Of a stretch of 64,000 bases of DNA, positions 54,616 to 64,000 are shown piece after piece. The stretch's first letter is position 1. Each line of letters starts with the position of its first letter. The notes under the pieces are model-generated. The model did no database searches, was not told the DNA's origin, and saw only the letters and a program-made list of their open reading frames with translations. This DNA comes from Prochlorococcus sp. scB243_495K23. GTDB lineage: Bacteria > Cyanobacteriota > Cyanobacteriia > PCC-6307 > Cyanobiaceae. A program made the translations under genes and the position numbers. Location of the stretch: the NCBI GenBank assembly GCA_000635495.1, contig JFLW01000086.1:103996-167995 (forward strand), in the 5' to 3' direction.

Positions 54616-54987
54616 TCAATCCATTGATTCCCACATGTTTTTTATTTCAGAAAATAAATTTTGTGCTATTGGTATAGGCCAATACATTTCGAAGGATCTA
54701 GTTTGGTCTTGACTTTCAAAAACGAACCTTAAACTCCATTCATTTTTTTTCCCTTCTAAGTGGATATACCAAGGTAATTGTTCTAATTCTAAAGTAATAG
54801 ATTCTTCATCCATTAGTTCATCTTTGATAACTAATAGTTGTTCATTAATTTTTAAGAGTAGAAGGTACAGTGAATTGAACTCACTTTTTTGTAACTCGAT
54901 TGACCAATTGTCTACACCAATTAAAAAGCAAAATTTGCCTTTTTTTAAATCTTTCAGTAATCTCCATCTTTTTTGGTCTTTTACCAA
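54616..54987 (-). CDS. DUF1818 family protein
   Basis: 123 residues with WRLLKDLKKGKFCFLIGVDNWSIELQKSEFNSLYLLLLKINEQL and QLPWYIHLEGKKNEWSLRFVFESQDQTRSFEMYWP, the strand-helix pattern of DUF1818 proteins found in cyanobacteria and plastids. It starts two bases after rpoZ, so the two form an operon. Function unknown. Confidence 0.8.
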   Translation of the reverse strand: MVKDQKRWRLLKDLKKGKFCFLIGVDNWSIELQKSEFNSLYLLLLKINEQLLVIKDELMDEESITLELEQLPWYIHLEGKKNEWSLRFVFESQDQTRSFEMYWPIPIAQNLFSEIKNMWESMD

Positions 54988-54989
54988 AA

Positions 54990-55226
54990 TTAGCCTGGAA
55001 GTAAATCTGGTTGATCTTGCTCATCACTTAGTTCAATAATTGACCTTTGAACGGGTTTAATAGTTGATTCTTCTAATAAGCCATCAAAATCATCAAAACG
55101 TCTTTGTTTAGCTCTGAAAGCAATTTTCACTGTAGTTAAATATCTATTAGTTGATTTTCTTATCAAGCTCTCACCTCTCTTTGCAAGATCATTAGAATCA
55201 ATCCCTGCATTGTTAGATATGTTCAT
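54990..55226 (-). CDS. rpoZ: RNA polymerase omega subunit
   Basis: 78 residues. The block [33 protein letters not shown] is typical of the short cyanobacterial omega subunit, which helps assemble the beta' subunit of RNA polymerase. The acidic tail ([13 protein letters not shown]) also fits. Core gene; precedes DUF1818 in the same operon. Confidence 0.85.
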   Translation of the reverse strand: MNISNNAGIDSNDLAKRGESLIRKSTNRYLTTVKIAFRAKQRRFDDFDGLLEESTIKPVQRSIIELSDEQDQPDLLPG

Positions 55227-55325
55227 TAAAAAAATTTTTTTACTATTAAGATGTATTTTACAATTTATTCGACCATTTCAAAACATAAATTACAAAAAGA
55301 ACTTAATTGATTTAAATAATTTCAT

Positions 55326-56894
55326 ATGGAAGAAAGTTTATCTGGAACACTTGCTATCGATTTAGGGAACACTAATACTGTTGTTGCTTTTCAAGATCAA
55401 AAAGATATAAATTCTGTTTTAGTTGAAATACCGAATATTACATCATCTCCAGGAGTTGTTCCTTCAGCAGTTTGGTTTGAGGAACCTTCAAAGATTACAA
55501 AAATTGGTATAAGTGCTCTAAAAATGAGGGACAACTCAAATTCTGATTTATTTTTTCATTCGAACTTTAAAAGATTAATTGGAAATTCTATTGAAAAAAT
55601 TAACCAAAAAAATATTTTAAATCCTAATGAATGTGGCGAAAAATTTTTTCAAATTTTATGGGCAAACATTCCGCAAAAGTTTGAGATTAAAAGACTTGTT
55701 TTAACTGCTCCCATAGATACATATAGGGGATACAGAGAATGGTTAGTTAATCTTTGCGAGGAAATATCTGTAGATGAAATAGCCCTTGTTGATGAGCCTA
55801 CTGCGGCAAGTTTAGGAATAAATGTACCATTTGGCTCAAAAATAATGACATTAGATATTGGAGGAAGTACAGTCGATATGAATATAGTCAAAATAGAGGG
55901 AGGAGAGGGAAAATCTGGTCCAATCGCTGAACTATTAAAATTTAAAGGTAATGATGTAAGCTCAATTTCAAAACAAAAAATAAGGTGTGCTGAAATAATT
56001 GGGAAAACAGGTTCAAAAATTGGTGGGAAAGATATTGATCAATGGATAGTTGATTATTTTATTCCAGGTCATAACTATATTAATAATCTTTCCAAGGCAG
56101 AAAAAATAAAATGCAAACTCAGCTCGTCTGTAATCAAATATGAAACTAAATATCCAATAAAATTATTTACTGAAAAAAATAACGAAAGTGAATTTTATCT
56201 TAGTAAAGAAATATTTGAGAAAATACTCATTGAAAATAATTTTCTTAATCACCTTAACTCTTTACTAAAAGATTTATTAAATCAAGCAAGAGGTAAATTT
56301 TGCACAGTTGAAGACTTAAATGCAATAGTTTTGGTTGGTGGAGGAACTCAAATACCATTGATTAAAGAATGGATAACAAAAAAAATTCCAAAAATTCAAA
56401 TAAAATCGCCACCCCCTATTGAATCAATAGCTTTGGGAGCTTTAGCAATGACCCCGGGAGTAAAAATTAAAGATATTTTAAACAAAGGGTTATCTATAAG
56501 ATTATTTAATAAAAGAGAGCAAAAACACTTTTGGCATCCTATTTTTTGCAAAGGTCAAACATGGCCAACAGAAAAACCCTTTAAACTGATCCTTCAAGCC
56601 AGTAAAAACAATCAGAAAACATTCGAAATAGTAATTGGAGAGACACAAAAAGAAAGAGCATATGATGTTATTTTCGAAAATGGATTACCAAAGTTATCAG
56701 AGATTCAAAATGAAGAAGAAATTATAAAATGGGGCAAAAAACCACTCAAAATAGTTTTAAAAAATAAATCTAATATTGGAGAAGATACTTTAAAACTTTT
56801 TTTTAAAATTACGAAAAATGCCGATTTATTGGTTAAGTGTTTTGATGTTAAAGATGAATTTTTTGGAGAATATAATTTAGGGAATATCTATTGA
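55326..56894 (+). CDS. Hsp70 family protein (DnaK-like)
   Basis: 522 residues. The actin-like ATPase domain is clear: phosphate 1 LAIDLGNTNTVVAF (about 8-21), DEPTAASLG, phosphate 2 MTLDIGGSTVDMNIV and adenosine loop LVGGGTQIPLI. The remaining C-terminal 120 residues are a shortened beta domain without the helical lid of DnaK. This suggests a specialised cyanobacterial Hsp70 paralogue rather than the housekeeping DnaK. The start is ATG with weak upstream signals. Confidence 0.85.
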   Translation: MEESLSGTLAIDLGNTNTVVAFQDQKDINSVLVEIPNITSSPGVVPSAVWFEEPSKITKIGISALKMRDNSNSDLFFHSNFKRLIGNSIEKINQKNILNPNECGEKFFQILWANIPQKFEIKRLVLTAPIDTYRGYREWLVNLCEEISVDEIALVDEPTAASLGINVPFGSKIMTLDIGGSTVDMNIVKIEGGEGKSGPIAELLKFKGNDVSSISKQKIRCAEIIGKTGSKIGGKDIDQWIVDYFIPGHNYINNLSKAEKIKCKLSSSVIKYETKYPIKLFTEKNNESEFYLSKEIFEKILIENNFLNHLNSLLKDLLNQARGKFCTVEDLNAIVLVGGGTQIPLIKEWITKKIPKIQIKSPPPIESIALGALAMTPGVKIKDILNKGLSIRLFNKREQKHFWHPIFCKGQTWPTEKPFKLILQASKNNQKTFEIVIGETQKERAYDVIFENGLPKLSEIQNEEEIIKWGKKPLKIVLKNKSNIGEDTLKLFFKITKNADLLVKCFDVKDEFFGEYNLGNIY

Positions 56895-56901
56895 AACATT
56901 G

Positions 56902-57438
56902 CTATTCAAGAAAAACTCCTTCCTCATTATCAACATTATTTAAACGTAAACTAATACTTTCTATTTTACTAGTTGGTACTTTTTTGCCACAAAAATCTGG
57001 CTGAATGGGTAATTCTCTATGACCTCTATCTACCATTACTAATAACATCACCCTTTGAGGTCTGCCCCATGAATATAAAGCATCCATTGCAGCTCTAATT
57101 GTTCTACCTGTGTAAATTACATCATCTATTAAAAGAATTTCTTTTTTCTCAATAGGAGTTGGAATATCAGCAGCTTGTATTAGGCGAGTTCCAACTCTAT
57201 TTTGGTCATCTCTATAAAAAGTTGGATCAATTGTTCCTTTTCTAACTCTTAAACCTGTTCTTGAGAATAATTCCTTTTCTATGACTTCGGTCAGAGGAAT
57301 TCCTCTTGTCGGTATACCAATCAATAGAAGGTTATCCAGTTTTTTTACTTTTTCGATAATTTCGCAAGTTAAACGCGAAATAGTTTTTCTAAGTTCAACT
57401 TCAGTAAGTATTACAATCTTTTTTGACTTCTTGGACAT
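56902..57438 (-). CDS. pyrR: PyrR, uracil phosphoribosyltransferase/pyrimidine regulator
   Basis: 178 residues with the PRPP motif EILLIDDVIYTGRTIRAAMDAL, the LIGIPTRGIPL strand and DRGHRELPIQPDFCGKKVPT typical of PyrR. In many bacteria PyrR binds the pyr leader mRNA to attenuate pyrimidine genes and has weak UPRTase activity; in marine cyanobacteria the regulatory role is not certain. Convergent with the Hsp70 gene. Confidence 0.9.
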   Translation of the reverse strand: MSKKSKKIVILTEVELRKTISRLTCEIIEKVKKLDNLLLIGIPTRGIPLTEVIEKELFSRTGLRVRKGTIDPTFYRDDQNRVGTRLIQAADIPTPIEKKEILLIDDVIYTGRTIRAAMDALYSWGRPQRVMLLVMVDRGHRELPIQPDFCGKKVPTSKIESISLRLNNVDNEEGVFLE

Positions 57439-57575
57439 GATTTATCAAGAAATAAAATTAATCTAATATTTTCATAAATTAGCAAAAGCTAACTATGTTA
57501 AATATAAATTGTTAAAGAGTAACGTTTGAAGCTAAATTTAAGGTTGGATCAGTTAACAATGAATTTGATCTAAAT

Positions 57576-59198
57576 ATGTCAAAGATTAGCAGCAAAAATA
57601 TAAAAAGTTTAAGTGTTCCTCAGAGCCCTGTAGTTCTTGCAATACTAGATGGTTGGGGATATCGAAAAGAAAAATCAGATAATGCTATAAAAAGTGCCCG
57701 TACACCAATCATGGACTCATTGTGGCATGCTTACCCCCACACGCTAATAAGTGCCAGTGGATCTGATGTAGGCCTACCAGATGGTCAAATGGGCAATTCA
57801 GAGGTGGGGCACCTTACCATTGGTTCGGGAAGAATAATACAACAAGAACTTGTAAGGATTTCGAATATTGTCAAAAATAATCAATTAGGCTTGGTCAATG
57901 AATTAAAAAAGATGGCTGCTTCATTAAAGAAAAATAATTCTACTTTGCATATCATGGGACTATGTTCTGATGGAGGAGTTCATAGTCATATTGATCATTT
58001 ATTAGGTTTAATAAAATGGGCATCTGATAATAAACTTAAAAAAGTTGCAATCCATATTATTACTGATGGTAGAGATACTCCTGCAAAAAGTGCTTTGAAA
58101 TATTTAAATCAAATAGAATCATGTATAAAAAAATATAACGTAGGCGAAATAGCTTCCATATGCGGAAGATACTGGATAATGGATAGAAATCTTTTATGGG
58201 ATAGAACAGAAAAAGCATATTCTAATTTGACTGATCCAGATATTCAAATAACAAATTTTTCTCCCAAGGATTACATAGAAAAAAGTTATGCCAAAAACAT
58301 AACCGATGAATTTATAGAGCCAATACGAATGTCTGAAAACTATCTTAAAGATGGAGATAGTTTAATTTGCTTTAATTTTCGTCCAGACAGAGCAAGACAA
58401 ATAGTCAAAGCCCTTTCACTCAATCAATTCTCAGACTTTGAAAGAAAAAATTATCCAAATCTAGAATTTGTTACTTTTACTCAATATGATCCCAACTTTC
58501 CCGTTAAAGTTGCATTTCCTCCTGAATCACTCAATAATTTTATAGGCCAAATAGTTTCAGAAAACGGACTTAAACAATACAGAACTGCGGAAACTGAAAA
58601 ATATCCTCACGTAACATACTTTTTCAATGGAGGAGTTGAAATACCCTTACCTGGAGAAGAGAGACATTTGATTCCATCTCCAAGAGTCGCAACCTATGAT
58701 ATGAAACCCGAAATGTCTGCTGAGGAATTAACTATTAGTTGCTCTAAAGCAATTAAAAGCGGGAATTATGCTTTTGTTGTAATCAATTTTGCCAATCCTG
58801 ATATGGTTGGTCATACAGGCAACATGGATGCAACAATTAAAGCTATAGAAAAAGTAGATAAATGTATAGGTCAAATAGTTAATGCTACTGGAGAAATGGG
58901 CGGAAGCATTGTTATTACAGCTGATCATGGTAACGCAGAGGTAATGAAAGGATCGGAAGGAGAACCATGGACAGCACACACAATAAATAAAGTTCCATTA
59001 ATTTTGATTGAAGGTGAAAAAAGAAAAATACCAAATATGGGAAACGAAATTAATTTAAGAGAAAACGCGGGGCTAGCAGATATTGCTCCCACTTTATTGC
59101 AATTATTAAATCTTCCAGTACCAAGAGAAATGACAGGCAAATCGCTTATTCAAGAAATTGAATTAAAGGGTTATAATAAGGTCGTTCAACACGTTTAG
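57576..59198 (+). CDS. gpmI: 2,3-BPG-independent phosphoglycerate mutase
   Basis: 540 residues. [12 protein letters not shown] carries the first metal Asp; [20 protein letters not shown] carries the phosphoserine nucleophile; [33 protein letters not shown] and TADHGNAE provide the further metal and substrate residues of this two-Mn enzyme. It converts 3-phosphoglycerate to 2-phosphoglycerate in lower glycolysis. Followed after 22 bases by secG. Confidence 0.96.
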   Translation: MSKISSKNIKSLSVPQSPVVLAILDGWGYRKEKSDNAIKSARTPIMDSLWHAYPHTLISASGSDVGLPDGQMGNSEVGHLTIGSGRIIQQELVRISNIVKNNQLGLVNELKKMAASLKKNNSTLHIMGLCSDGGVHSHIDHLLGLIKWASDNKLKKVAIHIITDGRDTPAKSALKYLNQIESCIKKYNVGEIASICGRYWIMDRNLLWDRTEKAYSNLTDPDIQITNFSPKDYIEKSYAKNITDEFIEPIRMSENYLKDGDSLICFNFRPDRARQIVKALSLNQFSDFERKNYPNLEFVTFTQYDPNFPVKVAFPPESLNNFIGQIVSENGLKQYRTAETEKYPHVTYFFNGGVEIPLPGEERHLIPSPRVATYDMKPEMSAEELTISCSKAIKSGNYAFVVINFANPDMVGHTGNMDATIKAIEKVDKCIGQIVNATGEMGGSIVITADHGNAEVMKGSEGEPWTAHTINKVPLILIEGEKRKIPNMGNEINLRENAGLADIAPTLLQLLNLPVPREMTGKSLIQEIELKGYNKVVQHV

Positions 59199-59220
59199 AG
59201 TAAATAAAAGTTTTTAAGCA

Positions 59221-59448
59221 ATGATTCAAATTATTAATTGGATTTGGGTATTTTCTGGAGTTCTTCTCATTCTCTTAGTTTTACTTCATAGTCCCAAAGG
59301 TGATGGAATGGGAGGAATAGCCGCTAGTGGAAGCTCTATGTTCAACAGCGCAAGTAGTGCAGAAGCCTCTCTAAACAAAATAACTTGGACTTTTTTAGTG
59401 ATATTTTTGTCTCTAGCAATTATTCTTAGCGCTGGTTGGATTTCATAA
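59221..59448 (+). CDS. secG: SecG, preprotein translocase subunit
   Basis: 75 residues, two TM helices (WIWVFSGVLLILLVLLHSPKGDGMGG and the last 20 residues) around the Gly/Ser-rich loop GGIAASGSSMFNSASSAEASLNKITW typical of SecG. It supports SecYE in protein export. It probably shares an mRNA with gpmI; a terminator follows. Confidence 0.9.
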   Translation: MIQIINWIWVFSGVLLILLVLLHSPKGDGMGGIAASGSSMFNSASSAEASLNKITWTFLVIFLSLAIILSAGWIS

Positions 59449-59456
59449 AACTTAAA

Positions 59457-59482
59457 AAAGGGACCATTTTGAATGGTCCCTT
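59457..59482. terminator. Bidirectional terminator between secG and groEL
   Basis: AAAGGGACCATT-TTG-AATGGTCCCTTT perfect stem flanked by A and T tracts, between the convergent secG and groEL genes. Confidence 0.85.
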
Positions 59483-59512
59483 TCAAAAATTTATTGCAAA
59501 CTATTGTTTAGT

Positions 59513-61177
<1,665 letters not shown>

Positions 61178-61201
61178 TTAATAATTTTTGAAACAAACAT
61201 T

Positions 61202-61513
61202 TTAGCTTACTACAGCTAAAATATCCTTTTCTGAGAGCAAGACATATTCATCTCCTCCCAATTTAATGTCTGTGCCAGCATATTTGCTGTACAAAACTTT
61301 ATCGCCAATACTCACTTCTGGAGTTTGTCGAGAACCATCGTCATTAAGTTTGCCAGGGCCCACCTGAGCAACTTCTCCAACCTGTGGTTTTTCTTTAGCT
61401 GAATCAGGCAAAAGAATGCCCCCAGCAGTTTTTTCCTCAGATGCGGAAACTTTAATAAATATTCTATCTCCCAGTGGTTTTACTGTAGAGACTGTAAGTG
61501 AAACAGCTGCCAT
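61202..61513 (-). CDS. groS: GroES co-chaperonin
   Basis: 103 residues: [50 protein letters not shown] is the mobile-loop region, and [33 protein letters not shown] is the barrel end. It caps GroEL. Its promoter should lie in 61514-61731, shared with divergent atpD. Confidence 0.97.
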
Positions 61514-61728
61514 AGATTAATGGAGGATCATGATTGAGACGCTTTGCGCCATAAAAATGGAAAGAGAAATTCTCCATCCGTATCATCAACAACATAATCT
61601 GCAAAGCGGCAATTAAACCATACTTAAACTGTGCGGGTGGCCGAACCCATTTAACGAATCTACCCATGAGGTGGTAGTATTTTCGGATTATGAGCTGTTT
61701 AAATCAGCTATTCATCACCAATCAATAA

Positions 61729-63192
<1,464 letters not shown>

Positions 63193-63232
63193 ATATTTAA
63201 ATATATATTTAACCTTCAATAATTTTAAATTA

Positions 63233-63637
63233 ATGGCAATTTCTCTAAAAGTTTTAGCTCCTAATAAAAATGTTTATCAAGGCGAAGCTGAAGAAGTAAT
63301 CCTTCCTAGTACTACAGGTCAAATTGGTGTACTACCAGGACATATCTCTTTAGTTACTGCCATAGATATTGGTGTTTTAAGGCTAAGAATGAATTCCCAG
63401 TGGAAATCAATAGCCCTTATGGGAGGCTTCGCTGAAATTGAATCAGATGAAGTTATAGTTCTAGTAAATAATGCTGAAATTGGTTCTGAAATTAATGTTC
63501 AAAATGCTGAACAAGATCTTAAAGAAGCAAAATTAGCAATTAGCAAATTTTCTGAAAATGAAAAAAATCCAGAGAAAATTAAAGCCTTGAAAGAAATTTC
63601 AAAGGCTGAGGCTAGGATTCAAGCTGCAAAGAACTAA
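63233..63637 (+). CDS. atpC: F1 ATP synthase epsilon subunit
   Basis: 134 residues: the N-terminal beta sandwich ([48 protein letters not shown]) and C-terminal helices ([18 protein letters not shown]...). Regulates rotation and inhibits ATP hydrolysis in the dark. Directly after atpD in the same transcript; its end is four bases from the next convergent gene. Confidence 0.97.
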   Translation: MAISLKVLAPNKNVYQGEAEEVILPSTTGQIGVLPGHISLVTAIDIGVLRLRMNSQWKSIALMGGFAEIESDEVIVLVNNAEIGSEINVQNAEQDLKEAKLAISKFSENEKNPEKIKALKEISKAEARIQAAKN

Positions 63638-63640
63638 TAT

Positions 63641-64000
63641 TTAAGCGGTTCCACAAAAAGTTACTTCGGGAAACTTTAATTTAGCTTCTTCTAATTTTTT
63701 TGTTTTACCTTCTTCTTGCCAATAATTTATCACTTCAGTAGCTTTATTCAATATCTCTACTCTTTCATTATCTGTAATCCAACCTTTATTCTCAAGTTCA
63801 CTTTTTAATTTTTCCCAAGCATCATCTCTTGGCCAAAAATAATAAGCCGTAAGGGGGCTTGGGCCTCCACCTACTATTTGATCCACCGCTAAAGCCACAT
63901 TATCAGGTAACCACAATACTTTAATTATGAACCTTCCTTCATCAGGTTTAGGGGTATAACCTGTAGGCACCCCATCTTCATCAATTGTGGCAGCTGCCAA
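63641..64000 (-). CDS. Ycf65 / PSRP-3-type ribosomal protein (edge, possibly partial)
   Basis: [72 protein letters not shown] is the conserved core of the plastid-specific ribosomal protein 3 family (Ycf65), which binds the 30S subunit in cyanobacteria and plastids. The window ends at its N-terminus: the first codon shown is TTG at 64000, so the true start may lie outside. Confidence 0.85.
   Translation of the reverse strand: MAAATIDEDGVPTGYTPKPDEGRFIIKVLWLPDNVALAVDQIVGGGPSPLTAYYFWPRDDAWEKLKSELENKGWITDNERVEILNKATEVINYWQEEGKTKKLEEAKLKFPEVTFCGTA

Noticed and set aside
61464-61667. 67-aa ORF upstream of groES
   Set aside because: Overlaps the groES start and promoter region and has no conserved features.

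Overview
This window looks like a chromosomal segment of a high-light Prochlorococcus. It is very AT-rich and dense with genes of 30-80 codons. It carries high-light-inducible (Hli) proteins and acyl-lipid desaturases, and its right end has cyanobacterial core genes (atpD-atpC, groES-groEL, secG, gpmI, pyrR, rpoZ, a ycf65-like gene). Strain identity is inference; a MIT9301-like HLII strain would fit the phosphonate genes.

Layout. 0-9 kb: small hypothetical membrane proteins, a DUF805 protein, two desaturases (one desA-like), a DUF938 methyltransferase and three hli genes. 9-23 kb: an accessory zone of tiny genes (twin-CX3C proteins, CP12-tail-like proteins, single-TM peptides, several paralogue pairs) plus LptF/G, DoxX, cupin-like and LOG proteins and several candidate structured RNAs. 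23-29 kb and 40-49 kb: cassette-like arrays of exported or stress-type genes (cupins, an ABM-like monooxygenase, a PDZ protein, two polysaccharide-lyase-like proteins, an amidohydrolase, a cupredoxin, a SdiA-regulated-like protein, alpha/beta hydrolases). Many are preceded by the same promoter/leader module, GATTGACAGTCGATC followed by a terminator-like hairpin, a T tract and then the start codon. In some places a duplicated signal-peptide seed (ATGAAACGCTTACTACT) sits nearby. Modules on the left point right (+) and modules on the right point left (-).

31-39 kb: a phosphonate cluster. It has an AEP-type ABC transporter (PhnS2/T2/U2 families), a phosphonatase-like HAD hydrolase, a FAD oxidoreductase of the phosphonate-associated family, and a PhnZ-type HD oxygenase that retains its Tyr/Glu and HD ligands. 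No PhnY-type dioxygenase is visible. A NUDIX hydrolase and another HAD protein follow. 49-53.5 kb: PhoX (Tat-exported phosphatase) and an outer-membrane porin, probably also phosphorus scavenging; the porin lies between two copies of the 5' end of the EVE-domain gene. 53.6-64 kb: conserved core genes.

The most unusual content is the repeated leader/signal-peptide cassette system. It appears to put different cargo genes under the same expression module, with evidence of shuffling: near-identical genes with different leaders, identical signal-peptide DNA on unrelated proteins, orphan 10-codon signal-peptide starts, and paralogues broken at homopolymers. No recombinase, intact tRNA gene, CRISPR array or IS transposase was seen. 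All calls come from reading the sequence; no database search was run.
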